This document shows, piece after piece, positions 51,126 to 59,806 of a DNA stretch of 64,000 nucleotides. The DNA is from Microvirga sp. (lineage in GTDB: Bacteria > Pseudomonadota > Alphaproteobacteria > Rhizobiales > Beijerinckiaceae): NCBI RefSeq assembly GCF_014699075.1, contig NZ_JACXAB010000013.1, forward strand, positions 1 to 64,000. Reading direction: 5' to 3'. Numbering within the stretch: the stretch's first letter is position 1; each line of letters opens with the position of its first letter. Below the pieces are notes generated by a model. That model did not search any database, was not told the DNA's origin, and saw nothing but the letters and a program-made list of their open reading frames with translations. A program made the translations under genes and the position numbers.

Positions 51126-52328
51126 ATGAATGCGTCCGTCTCGATTCCGTCCGTTCTCAACCTGCGCTCTGAGGCGGAGCAGGCACCGACCAGCGGCATC
51201 GTCGACGTGTTCAGCTATGGCCGGCTGAAGCCCGGCATCATTCCCCTCTGGGTGGGCGAGGGCGATCTGCCGACTCCGTCGTTCATCTGCGAGGCGGCGG
51301 CGCAGTCGCTGGCGAAGGGCGAGACCTTCTACACCTATCAGCGTGGCATTCCCGAACTGCGACAGGCCATCGCCCGCTATCACGAGCAGGTCTACCGCAA
51401 GGCTTTCGATCCCGAGCGCTTCTTCGTGACCTCCGGCGGCATGCCGGCCATGCAGCTTGCCTTCCGCATGCTGGCGGGCAACGGCGACGAGGTGCTGATC
51501 CCCACGCCCGCATGGCCGAACTTTGCTGGCGCCATCACCATTGCCGGTGCACGTCCCGTGCCCGTGCCGATGACCATTGACGACAAGGGGTGGCACCTGG
51601 ATCTCGATCGGCTCGAGAAAGCGATCACGCCGCGCACCCGTGTGCTCGTGGTCAACTCGCCCTCGAACCCGACGGGATGGGTGGCAAGTCATGACGATCT
51701 TCGCGCTGCGCTCGATCTCGCCCGCCGTCACGGTCTCTGGATCGTGGCGGACGAGATCTACAGCCGCTTCATCCATGACCCGGCGCTGACCATCGATGGG
51801 CGCACGCCTTCGTTCCGCGATGTGATGGAAGCGGACGACAAGATCATCTTCGTTCAGACCTTCTCCAAGAACTGGGCCATGACCGGCTGGCGCCTCGGCT
51901 GGCTGGAGGCCTCACCCGCTCTCGGGCAGGTCATCGAAAACCTGGTGCAGTATCAGACCTCGGGAACACCGGTCTTCGTTCAGCGCGCAGGTGTGGCGGC
52001 CATCGAACAGGGCGAGAGCTTCCTGGCCGATCAGATCGTCCGGGCGCGTCAGGGTCGGGAGATCGTCGCGCGGCTTGGCGACACAGGTCTCGTGGAACTG
52101 CCGCCGCCGAGCGGCGCCTTCTATGCGTTCCTGAAGATCAAGGGTGCCAAGAGCTCCAAGGACATCGCCTTCCGCCTCATCGACGAGGCGAATGTGGGCC
52201 TGGCACCGGGCTCCGCCTTCGGCGAGGCGGGCGAGGGGTATCTGCGCCTGTGCTACCTGCGCAAGCCCGAGGATGTGGAAGAGGCGGTGCGGCGCATCAG
52301 CGAAGCCCTGCCGCGGCTCGTGGCCTGA
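51126..52328 (+). CDS. Pyridoxal-phosphate aminotransferase, class I/II
   Basis: A 400-residue fold-type I aminotransferase. The PLP lysine is in TFSKNWAMTGWRLGW; other marks are PTPAWPNFAGA, NSPSNPTGWV and VADEIYSRF. The substrate cannot be read from the sequence; amino-acid or keto-acid transamination is expected. The start at 51126 (MNASVSIPS) replaces a frame 81 nt longer that has no ribosome binding site. Confidence 0.9.
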   Translation: MNASVSIPSVLNLRSEAEQAPTSGIVDVFSYGRLKPGIIPLWVGEGDLPTPSFICEAAAQSLAKGETFYTYQRGIPELRQAIARYHEQVYRKAFDPERFFVTSGGMPAMQLAFRMLAGNGDEVLIPTPAWPNFAGAITIAGARPVPVPMTIDDKGWHLDLDRLEKAITPRTRVLVVNSPSNPTGWVASHDDLRAALDLARRHGLWIVADEIYSRFIHDPALTIDGRTPSFRDVMEADDKIIFVQTFSKNWAMTGWRLGWLEASPALGQVIENLVQYQTSGTPVFVQRAGVAAIEQGESFLADQIVRARQGREIVARLGDTGLVELPPPSGAFYAFLKIKGAKSSKDIAFRLIDEANVGLAPGSAFGEAGEGYLRLCYLRKPEDVEEAVRRISEALPRLVA

Positions 52329-52432
52329 ACGCTGCATCTGCGTCTGCAAAACCTCGGTCTGCTGCTTTGCAGATGCTGGCCGCATGGCTTGTGCGCGTCA
52401 TCCGCATTTGACGAGCGGGCAGAGGGCGTCCA

Positions 52433-53497
52433 TTGAGCAACACCGTGATGCCTCCCTTTCTCGCTCATCTCGTCCAGATCCTGATCGCCGCCCTCGGCGG
52501 GCTCGTGTTCCACTGGCTCGGCGTTCCGGCGGCGTGGCTGTCCGGTGCAGCGATTGCGGCTACCCTGTGGGGGCTCACTGGATGGGCTGTGTCCCTGCCG
52601 CGGGCTCTCGCCGACGCAGCGATGCTGATCTCCGGTGCCGCCATGGGCGCGGCGGTGACGCCGGAAGCCATTGCTGCCATGGGCCGCTATCCCGGCAGCC
52701 TCATCCTTCTGGTGATCGGCGTGGTGGCGATCTCCTCAACGTCGACGGCTTGGCTCGTGCGCATATCGGGCTGGCGCAGGGCCGATGCGGTGCTGGCCTC
52801 CGTGCCTGGCGCGCTCTCCACCGTCCTTGCCGTTGCCGCTGACCGAAAGGCGGAGGTGGCCTCCATCGCCATCGTGCAGAACTTTCGTCTCTTCGTGCTG
52901 ATCGCTCTGCTGCCGAGCCTTGTCGTGCTCACGGGCGACGGAGGCAACACCGGCGCGCTGATCGGTGAAGGCTTTCCGGTCGAGAGCCCGGGAGGCATGG
53001 CCTTCATCCTCCTCGGCGGATTGCTCCTGGGCGCCGTGTTCAAGCAGTTGAGGGTTGCCGCCCCCATCCTGCTCGGCGCAACGGTGATGAGTTCGGTGAG
53101 CCACGGGACCGGTTGGGTCACCGGCGTGATCCCTCCCGTCATCGCAACCGGCGGCCTCGTGCTGATCGGCCTCTTCATCGCGGAGCGCTTCCGCAACATC
53201 CAGCGCTCGACCCTCAAGCGTGCCTTCATCGCGGCTCTCGGCTCCTTCACGGTTGGGATGATCGTCGCCGCGCTTTTCGCCGCCGCCGCCGCCTGGATCG
53301 CGGGCGTGAGCTTCGCCAATGGGCTCGTCGCCTTTGCGCCCGGGGGGCTTGAGGCCATGACGGTGCTTGCGCTCATCCTCGGGCTCGACCCGCTCTATGT
53401 CGGCATCCACCATCTCGTCCGCTTCCTCGGCATCGGTCTCGTGCTGCCGTTCCTGATCGGCTGGTTGCAGCGGGACAAGGCCGCGGCTGCGGAATAG
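52433..53497 (+). CDS. AbrB-family membrane protein (ammonia-monooxygenase-like)
   Basis: A 354-residue protein with about ten helices in two repeats (LISGAAMGAAVTPEAIAAMGRYPGSLILLV; LVAFAPGGLEAMTVLALILGLDPLYVGIHHL). The AbrB family is named for similarity to an ammonia monooxygenase regulator and probably transports or senses a small molecule. The start is TTG 52433 behind AGAGGG; ATG 52448 is an alternative. It converges on the RpiR-type gene, 3 nt apart. Confidence 0.85.
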   Translation: MSNTVMPPFLAHLVQILIAALGGLVFHWLGVPAAWLSGAAIAATLWGLTGWAVSLPRALADAAMLISGAAMGAAVTPEAIAAMGRYPGSLILLVIGVVAISSTSTAWLVRISGWRRADAVLASVPGALSTVLAVAADRKAEVASIAIVQNFRLFVLIALLPSLVVLTGDGGNTGALIGEGFPVESPGGMAFILLGGLLLGAVFKQLRVAAPILLGATVMSSVSHGTGWVTGVIPPVIATGGLVLIGLFIAERFRNIQRSTLKRAFIAALGSFTVGMIVAALFAAAAAWIAGVSFANGLVAFAPGGLEAMTVLALILGLDPLYVGIHHLVRFLGIGLVLPFLIGWLQRDKAAAAE

Positions 53498-53500
53498 GGC

Positions 53501-54388
53501 TCAGGATCGCTCGTTGCGCAGGCGCTCCACCGTCTCCATGCGGGGCTTTGCCGTCTCCCACAGGCGCTTGGTCACGGCCGCGACGAGAGCTTCCGTCAGC
53601 AGCAGAAGGCCCGCCGAGGAATCCCAGTTGGACGGAGCCACGATGTGGGCGGGCAGCACGTGCCGAGCCACACGGGCGATGGGGGAGAGCCAGGGATCGG
53701 TGAGCAGGACCACCGTTGCTCCCTGTCGCGAGGCCGTTTCACAGAGTGCGGTGACATCCTCCTGGTAGCGGCGGATGTCGAAGGCGACGATCACGTCCTT
53801 GCGCCCGATCTCGATCATCCTGTCGCGCCACAGGGCCGGCTGCCCCTCGATGAAGTCCACATGGCTGCGCACGATGCGGAAATGGCTCTCGGCGTAGCGC
53901 GCGAGAGCGCCGGTGAAGCGCCCGCCGGTGAAATGGATGTGACGGCGCGGATCGGAGAGAAGGGCCACGACCGCGTCGAATTCGGCCGGCGCGATGTTCT
54001 CCACCGTTGCCTTCAGGTTCCCGATCACGGCCTCCGCGAATGAAGCGAGCGCCGGGGCGCCTTGGCCCTTGTCGGAGGGACTGGCCTTCGCGAGCGGCGA
54101 GAGCAGCTGGGCCTCCAGCTCCTCCCGCAGGTGCTTCTGAAACTCCGGGAAGCCGCTGAAGCCGAGCCGGGTGACGAAGCGCAGGACGGACGGGGCGGAG
54201 ATGCCGGCCCGCGAGGCGAATTCCGCAACGGTGTCGAGACCGGCGAAGGGGTAGTGGCTCAGGAGCAGGTGGGCGGCCCGCTTTTCGCTGGGCGTGAAGG
54301 ATTCCATCTCGAGCCGGATGCGCTCGGCGAGGCTCGGCGGGTCCGTGGGAGGGAGGCGGCGGTCGCCACGCATACCGGATTGATTCAC
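53501..54388 (-). CDS. RpiR/MurR-family transcriptional regulator
   Basis: A 295-residue regulator with an N-terminal helix-turn-helix (about 30-95: TVAEFASRAGISAPSVLRFVTRLGFSGF) and a C-terminal SIS domain (about 130-285: HIHFTGGRFTGALARYAE, VIVAFDIRRYQ) that would bind a phosphosugar-like or amino-acid-derived effector. Start GTG 54388 follows AAGGAGGGG; ATG 54373 is an alternative. It is divergent from the N-formylglutamate amidohydrolase gene and the catabolic operon, so it is the likely repressor or activator of that operon. Confidence 0.9.
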   Translation of the reverse strand: MNQSGMRGDRRLPPTDPPSLAERIRLEMESFTPSEKRAAHLLLSHYPFAGLDTVAEFASRAGISAPSVLRFVTRLGFSGFPEFQKHLREELEAQLLSPLAKASPSDKGQGAPALASFAEAVIGNLKATVENIAPAEFDAVVALLSDPRRHIHFTGGRFTGALARYAESHFRIVRSHVDFIEGQPALWRDRMIEIGRKDVIVAFDIRRYQEDVTALCETASRQGATVVLLTDPWLSPIARVARHVLPAHIVAPSNWDSSAGLLLLTEALVAAVTKRLWETAKPRMETVERLRNERS

Positions 54389-54419
54389 AGCCCCTCCTTG
54401 ACGCCTCTCAAAAGCTGTA

Positions 54420-54447
54420 TCAGAAATTTCAGAACCTGAGAATTCAG
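54420..54447. promoter_or_regulatory. Possible RpiR operator pair between divergent genes
   Basis: TCAGAAATTTCAG (54420-54432) and CTGAGAATTCAG (54436-54447) are two similar palindromic boxes in the 110-bp gap between the regulator and the catabolic operon. They are candidate RpiR sites; experimental support is absent. Confidence 0.4.
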
Positions 54448-54512
54448 TAAGAAACGTACCAAGCGTTCAACCGGGGACAATCCTGCCTTCAGGCAGATTG
54501 ACGGAGAACCGC

Positions 54513-55301
54513 ATGACGCAGGCGAGCCGGGTCGCAGCCGATCGATCCTCTGCCGCAACTGCAGGGGAGCCGGTTGCCGCCATCGAGAACCCACAAGGGC
54601 GCTCACCGATCCTGCTCATCTGTGAACACGCCTCCAACCACCTGCCGGCCCGCTATGGCACGTTGGGGCTCGGGCCTGACGAACGCGAGAGCCACATCGC
54701 CTGGGATCCCGGCGCGCTCGGCGTGGCACGAGAACTCTCGCGGCTCCTCGATGCGTCGCTGATCCACGCCACGGTGTCGCGCCTCGTGCTCGACCTCAAC
54801 CGCGATCCGTCCGCGCCGGATTCCATCTGGACCCTGAGCGAGCGCACTACGATCCCCGGCAACCTCGACCTCGGCGAAGAGGAGCGGGCCATCCGCGTGC
54901 GCGAGGTCTACGATGCGTTCCACGATGCGGTCGATGATCTCGCGAATGCGCGCATGGCAGCAGGCGAGCTTGGCGCCGTCGTGTCCATCCATTCCTTCAC
55001 GCCCGTCTACCGGGACGTGCCGAGGCCTTGGCAGATCGGCCTCATCTTCAACCGCGACGAGCGCTATGCCCGTCATGTCGAAGCCGGGCTGAAGCAGGAC
55101 TCGACGCTTATCGTCGGCATGAATGAACCCTATTCGCCAGCGGACCGGGTGTTCCACACCCTGGAGCGCCACGCCGAGAGGCGCGGTCTTCCCCCGCTGA
55201 TGATCGAAATCCGCAACGACCTGATCCGCACAGAAGACGGACAGGCGTCGTGGGCCAAACGTCTGGCGCCGCTTTTGAGGGAGGGGGCACGGACGCTCTA
55301 A
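54513..55301 (+). CDS. N-formylglutamate amidohydrolase family enzyme
   Basis: A 262-residue enzyme of the N-formylglutamate amidohydrolase (HutG-like) family. Visible marks: LLICEHASNHLPARYG, SHIAWDPGA, VSIHSFTPVYRDVPRPW and LMIEIRNDLIRT. In histidine degradation the family removes formate from N-formyl-Glu. Here the operon (permease, ligase, two dehydrogenases) rather suggests hydrolysis of a gamma-glutamyl compound at the end of a pathway; that is inference. Start ATG 54513 follows ACGGAGAACCGC; TTG 54498 is unlikely. Confidence 0.85.
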   Translation: MTQASRVAADRSSAATAGEPVAAIENPQGRSPILLICEHASNHLPARYGTLGLGPDERESHIAWDPGALGVARELSRLLDASLIHATVSRLVLDLNRDPSAPDSIWTLSERTTIPGNLDLGEEERAIRVREVYDAFHDAVDDLANARMAAGELGAVVSIHSFTPVYRDVPRPWQIGLIFNRDERYARHVEAGLKQDSTLIVGMNEPYSPADRVFHTLERHAERRGLPPLMIEIRNDLIRTEDGQASWAKRLAPLLREGARTL

Positions 55302-55364
55302 TCACTGGTGTGGCGCATGACGTGCCACGGCCTGAGAGGTAGCCTATTCTTGGAGGAAGAGTCG

Positions 55365-56900
55365 ATGTCAGTCGGACAAGGGAATCCCGGGGTTCACGCC
55401 CCGCCAGCCGGTGTGCAGAATTCTGCCGGCGTCACCTACACCACGGTGGATCAAGACTACTTCGAAGCCCGGCGCCTTAAGCGTCACGCACGCGTCTGGT
55501 CGCTCTGGGCGCTCGGCGTCGGCGCGGTGATCTCGGGCCATTACTCGGGCTGGAATCTTGGCCTCGCCAACGGCTTCGGGGCGATGTTCTTCGCCACCAT
55601 CATCATCGCCATCATGTATCTGGGCCTCACCTTCTCGCTTGCCGAGATGTCGCCAGCCCTGCCGCATACGGGCGGTGCCTATTCCTTTGCCCGCACGTCC
55701 ATGGGGCCGTGGGCTGGCTACATCACGGGCATCGCGGAGAACATCGAGTTCGTGCTGACACCGGCCGTGATCGTGTTCTTCATCAGCTCGTATCTCTCGG
55801 CGATCTTCGAGACGGCGCCGGCGTTCCAGCCCGTGTACTGGGTGCTGTGCTACGCGCTGTTCGTCGGCCTCAACATCATCGGTGTCGAGCTGTCGTTCAG
55901 GGTCACTGTAGGCGTCACGCTGGCGGCCCTTGCCGTGCTTGCCGCCTTCTACCTGTCGGTTCTGTTCTCCGGCCAGTTCGACTTCTCGCGCTGGGCGCTG
56001 AACATCGGGCCTGACGGCGCAGAGCTCCCCAGCGGCAACGGTCCTTTCCTGCCCTTAGGCATCGGCAGCATCCTGGCCTCGCTGCCCTTCGCGGTCTGGC
56101 TGTTCCTCGCCATCGAGCAACTGCCGCTGGCGGCCGAAGAATCGCACGATCCGCAGCGGGACATGCCCAAAGGCATCATCGCCGGCATCCTGACGCTGAT
56201 CGCTTCGGCGTTCCTCGTGCTCTTCCTGAACACCGGCATCGCGCCGGGTGCGGTGGGCTTGGGCAAGTCGGGTGAGCCGCTGCTCGACGGGTTCCGCACC
56301 CTGTTCGGCACGGACATCGCGAAGATTCTGGCCGCGATTGCCGTGATCGGCCTCATCGCCTCGTTCCACACCATCATCTTCGCCTTCGGTCGGCAGATCT
56401 ACTCACTCTCGCGGGCAGGCTACTTCCCGAGCTTCCTGTCGGTCACGCACGGCGAACGCAAGACGCCGCATGTGGCCCTGATTGCAGGCGCGGTGCTGGG
56501 CCTTCTGGTGATGCTGATCATCTGGTTCTCGGCAGGAGCTGAGGCGGGTGCGACGGTCATCGGCGGCACGCTGCTGAACATGGCGGTGGCGGGCGCAATG
56601 CTGGCCTACTTCATGCAGGGCATGTCCTATGTGGTGCTCAAGAAGAAGTTCCCGAACCTGCACCGCCCCTACAGGAGCCCGTTTGGCATCGCGGGTGCCA
56701 TCATCTGCATGGTGATCGCCGCGGTGACGCTCTATTTCCAGCTCACCGACTCGGTCTTCCGGACCGCCGTCATCGGCGTTGCGGTCTATTATGCGGTGAT
56801 GATGGCCTACTTCCTGCTCATCGGTCGGCACAAGCTCATCCTCTCGCCGGAGGAAGAGTTCGCGCTCACCAAGGGCGAGAGCGAGTACAAGTCCTACTAA
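55365..56900 (+). CDS. APC-family permease, ethanolamine-permease-like
   Basis: A 511-residue transporter with about 12 membrane helices. RRLKRHARVWSLWALGVGAVISGHYSGWNLGLANGFG and LAEMSPALPHTGGAYSFARTSMGPWAGYITGIAENIEF resemble ethanolamine permeases of the APC superfamily. Start ATG 55365 follows TGGAGGAAGAGTCG; a longer frame from 55308 lacks it. It follows the amidohydrolase by 63 nt and would import the substrate of the operon. Confidence 0.85.
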   Translation: MSVGQGNPGVHAPPAGVQNSAGVTYTTVDQDYFEARRLKRHARVWSLWALGVGAVISGHYSGWNLGLANGFGAMFFATIIIAIMYLGLTFSLAEMSPALPHTGGAYSFARTSMGPWAGYITGIAENIEFVLTPAVIVFFISSYLSAIFETAPAFQPVYWVLCYALFVGLNIIGVELSFRVTVGVTLAALAVLAAFYLSVLFSGQFDFSRWALNIGPDGAELPSGNGPFLPLGIGSILASLPFAVWLFLAIEQLPLAAEESHDPQRDMPKGIIAGILTLIASAFLVLFLNTGIAPGAVGLGKSGEPLLDGFRTLFGTDIAKILAAIAVIGLIASFHTIIFAFGRQIYSLSRAGYFPSFLSVTHGERKTPHVALIAGAVLGLLVMLIIWFSAGAEAGATVIGGTLLNMAVAGAMLAYFMQGMSYVVLKKKFPNLHRPYRSPFGIAGAIICMVIAAVTLYFQLTDSVFRTAVIGVAVYYAVMMAYFLLIGRHKLILSPEEEFALTKGESEYKSY

Positions 56901-56906
56901 CCCTTC

Positions 56907-56940
56907 GGGAGCGCGCTGCTTGCGCGCTCCCTTTCTCCTT
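56907..56940 (+). terminator. Terminator after the permease gene
   Basis: A perfect 10-bp stem (56907-56916 against 56922-56931) with a 5-nt loop is followed by TTTCTCCTTTT. It lies between the permease and the glutamine-synthetase-like gene and may attenuate rather than end the transcript. Confidence 0.75.
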
Positions 56941-56960
56941 TTGCGGTCAAGGTTATTCGT

Positions 56961-58331
56961 ATGGACGCTCCCAAGATCAAGAATGCTGCTGACGCGCTGG
57001 AATACGTGCGCAGTCGCGATCTGCCCTTCGTGAAGATCGGTCTTACCGATGTGGACGGCATCATGCGTGGCAAGTACATGGCCCGCGACAAGTTCGAGTC
57101 CGCCCTCGATAAAGGTTTCGGCTTCTGCGACGTGGTGCTGGGCTGGGACTCCAACGATCAGCTCTACGACAACACCACGCTCACCGGCTGGCACACGGCC
57201 TATCCCGATGCGACGGCACGGGTGATCCCGGAATCCATGCGTCTCATTCCTTTCGAGAACGATCTGCCGTTCTTCCTGGCCGAGTTCGAAGGCTATGCGG
57301 AGGCGGCCTGCCCCCGCGGCGTGCTGCGGCGTGTGCTGAAGAAGGCTGAGGACATGGGCTTTGCCGTCTCGGCTGCGGCCGAGTTCGAGTTCTTCCTGTT
57401 CGAGGAAACGCCCCATTCCGTGCGCGAGAAGAGCTATCGCGATCTCAAGAACATCACGCCGGGCTTCTTCGGCTATTCAGTGCTGCGCTCCGGCGTTCAT
57501 TCCGATTTCTATCATGAGCTCCTCGACCTCGGAAAAAAGATGGATTTCGAGATCGAGGGCCTGCACACGGAAACCGGCCCCGGCGTGCTGGAGGCGGCGA
57601 TCCGCGTCGACGATGCGTTGAAGGCGGCCGACAAGGCGGCCCTGTTCAAGACCTACACCAAGATCCTGGCCCAGCGCCGTGGCTGGATGGCCACCTTCAT
57701 GGCCAAGTGGTCGCGCGACTGGCCCGGCCAGTCCGGCCACCTGCATGCTTCACTGAAGGATCTCAACACCAGCAAGGGGGCGTTCTACGATCCGCAGGCC
57801 AAGCATAACATGTCCGAGACCATGCGATGGTTCGTGGGCGGGCAGCAGCAGCTGATGCCGGAAATCCTCGCCATGGTGGCCTGCACGGTGAACAGCTACA
57901 CGCGGCTGATCCCGGGCTTCTGGGCGCCCACCAACTCCGCCTGGGGCGTGGAGAACCGCACCACGGCACTACGCGTCATCCCCGGCTCCGAGAAATCGCA
58001 GCGGGTGGAGTACCGGGTGGCGGCCGCCGACATCAACCCCTACATCGCGCTCGCGGCCGCCATCGGGTCAGGGCTTTGGGGCATCGAGAACCGGGTCGAT
58101 CCGGGCGAGCCGATCCAGGGCAATGCCTATGCGGTCGAGCACCCAAAGGATCGGGCCCTGCCGCGCTCCCTCGGCGAGGCCGCCGAGCGGCTGAAAGGGT
58201 CGCAGGCCGCGCGCCAGCTCTTCGGTGACACCTTCGTGGACCATTACACTGCAACCCGCGAATGGGAGGAGCGCGAGGCGCGCAAGGCTATCACCGATTG
58301 GCAGCTCGCCCGTTACTTCGAGATCATCTAA
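56961..58331 (+). CDS. Glutamine synthetase-like ligase (gamma-glutamyl-amide synthetase type)
   Basis: A 456-residue member of the glutamine synthetase superfamily. Conserved marks: AAAEFEFFLFEE (metal Glu), GQSGHLHASL (metal His), FWAPTNSAWGVENRTTALRV and EYRVAAADINPYIALAAAIGSG. The adenylylation tyrosine site of housekeeping GlnA is not evident, and the neighbours are a permease and dehydrogenases. This suggests gamma-glutamylation of an amine (as in PuuA or GlnA4-type enzymes), with ethanolamine the likeliest. Start ATG 56961. Confidence 0.85.
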   Translation: MDAPKIKNAADALEYVRSRDLPFVKIGLTDVDGIMRGKYMARDKFESALDKGFGFCDVVLGWDSNDQLYDNTTLTGWHTAYPDATARVIPESMRLIPFENDLPFFLAEFEGYAEAACPRGVLRRVLKKAEDMGFAVSAAAEFEFFLFEETPHSVREKSYRDLKNITPGFFGYSVLRSGVHSDFYHELLDLGKKMDFEIEGLHTETGPGVLEAAIRVDDALKAADKAALFKTYTKILAQRRGWMATFMAKWSRDWPGQSGHLHASLKDLNTSKGAFYDPQAKHNMSETMRWFVGGQQQLMPEILAMVACTVNSYTRLIPGFWAPTNSAWGVENRTTALRVIPGSEKSQRVEYRVAAADINPYIALAAAIGSGLWGIENRVDPGEPIQGNAYAVEHPKDRALPRSLGEAAERLKGSQAARQLFGDTFVDHYTATREWEEREARKAITDWQLARYFEII

Positions 58332-58359
58332 AAGCCTTTTCAGGACTCAATCATAGGAG

Positions 58360-58389
58360 AAGACCATGGTCTTACGGACTCATGGTCTT
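58360..58389 (+). other. Displaced ribosome binding site and repeat before the aldehyde dehydrogenase gene
   Basis: TAGGAGAAGACC-ATG at 58353-58368 is a strong start region, but its frame does not match the dehydrogenase. AAGACCATG (58360-58368) and CATGGTCTT (58381-58389) form a 9-bp inverted repeat 12 nt apart. The real start at 58404 has no good Shine-Dalgarno. A 38-nt displacement or a short upstream reading frame is likely; the frame from 58366 runs to 58596. Confidence 0.5.
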
Positions 58390-58403
58390 TCAGGCATCAC
58401 ACC

Positions 58404-59795
58404 ATGGCCGATACCGATATCGTCTGCATTTCCCCCATCGATGGACGCGAGCTCGTCCGTCGCCCCATCATGCCCGAGGCCGCCATCGATGCGGCGATCA
58501 CGTCCGCCCGCGAGGCGCAAGTTGCCTGGCGCAACACCAGCATCGCGGAGCGTACGAGTAGGGTGTCTGCCTTCCTCGATGCGCTGCTCGCCATGAACCA
58601 GGAGGTGGTGCCCGAGATCGCCCAGCAGATGGGCCGGCCCGTACGCTATGGCGGCGAGTTCCGGGGCGTCGAGGAGCGGGCGCGCTACATGATCTCGATT
58701 GCCGAGAAGAGCCTGCAGCCCATCCCGGCCGATGACGAGAAGCCGGGCTTCCGCCGCATGATCAAGCGCGAGCCGGTGGGGCTCGTGCTGGTGATCGCCC
58801 CGTGGAATTACCCGTATCTCACCGCCATCAACACCATCGTGCCGGCACTCATGGCCGGCAATGCGGTGCTGTTGAAGCATGCATCCCAGACGGTGCTGGC
58901 AGGCGAGCGCTTCCAGATGGCCATGGACCGGGCCGGCATGCCGAAGGGCCTGTTCCAGAACATGCACCTCTCCCACGATCAGACGAGCCGCATCCTTGGC
59001 GGCGGCCTCGTCGATCACTGCAACTTCACCGGCTCCGTTTCCGGCGGGCGCTCCATCGAGCGCGCGGCGGCGGGATCCTTCACGTCGCTCGGCCTTGAGC
59101 TCGGCGGCAAGGATCCGTCTTATGTGCGCGCGGATGCCAATCTCGATCATGCTATCGAGAACCTTGTGGATGGCGCCTTCTTCAACTCAGGGCAATGCTG
59201 CTGCGGCATCGAGCGCATCTATGTGCACGAAAAGCACTACGACCGCTTCGTCGAAGGCGCGGTCGACCTCGTGAACAAGTACGTGCTCGGCAATCCACTT
59301 GAAGAGGCGACGACGCTCGGACCCATGGCACACCGGCGCTTCGCCGATCTCGTGCGCGGGCAGAACGCGGAAGCTGTGGCGAAAGGCGCGAAGGCGCATA
59401 TCGACACGAAGCGCTTTGCCGCTGACACCGGCAACACCGCTTATATCGCACCGCAGGTGCTCACAGGCGTGGATCACTCCATGAGCGTCATGCGCGATGA
59501 GAGCTTCGGCCCCACCGTCGGCATCATGAAGGTGAATGGGGATGAGGAGGCGATCCGCCTCATGAACGACTCGCCCTACGGCCTCTCCGCCGCCATCTGG
59601 ACCTCCGACGTGGATGCGGCGGAGGCCATCGGCGAGCGCCTAGAGACCGGCACGGTGTTCATGAACCGCTGCGATTATCTCGATCCCGCTCTCGCTTGGA
59701 CCGGCGTGAAAGATACGGGCCGCGGCGCGAGCCTGTCGCGGCTGGCCTACGAGTCGCTCACCCGTCCGAAATCCTACCACCTCCGCCAGATCTGA
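58404..59795 (+). CDS. Aldehyde dehydrogenase (NAD(P)-dependent)
   Basis: A 463-residue ALDH-superfamily enzyme: VLVIAPWNYPYLTAIN, the catalytic Glu region ELGGKDPSYV, and the Cys region NSGQCCCGIER (Cys within QCC). In this operon it would oxidise the aldehyde made by the iron-dependent alcohol dehydrogenase. Start ATG 58404 (MADTDIVC) has a weak ribosome binding site (see the feature before it). Confidence 0.92.
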   Translation: MADTDIVCISPIDGRELVRRPIMPEAAIDAAITSAREAQVAWRNTSIAERTSRVSAFLDALLAMNQEVVPEIAQQMGRPVRYGGEFRGVEERARYMISIAEKSLQPIPADDEKPGFRRMIKREPVGLVLVIAPWNYPYLTAINTIVPALMAGNAVLLKHASQTVLAGERFQMAMDRAGMPKGLFQNMHLSHDQTSRILGGGLVDHCNFTGSVSGGRSIERAAAGSFTSLGLELGGKDPSYVRADANLDHAIENLVDGAFFNSGQCCCGIERIYVHEKHYDRFVEGAVDLVNKYVLGNPLEEATTLGPMAHRRFADLVRGQNAEAVAKGAKAHIDTKRFAADTGNTAYIAPQVLTGVDHSMSVMRDESFGPTVGIMKVNGDEEAIRLMNDSPYGLSAAIWTSDVDAAEAIGERLETGTVFMNRCDYLDPALAWTGVKDTGRGASLSRLAYESLTRPKSYHLRQI

Positions 59796-59806
59796 TTGAA
59801 AGCACT

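Noticed and set aside
52334-52376. An 8-bp inverted repeat (GCATCTGC/GCAGATGC) after the aminotransferase gene
   Set aside because: The 27-nt spacer and lack of a U-run make it weak as a terminator, and it could be chance.
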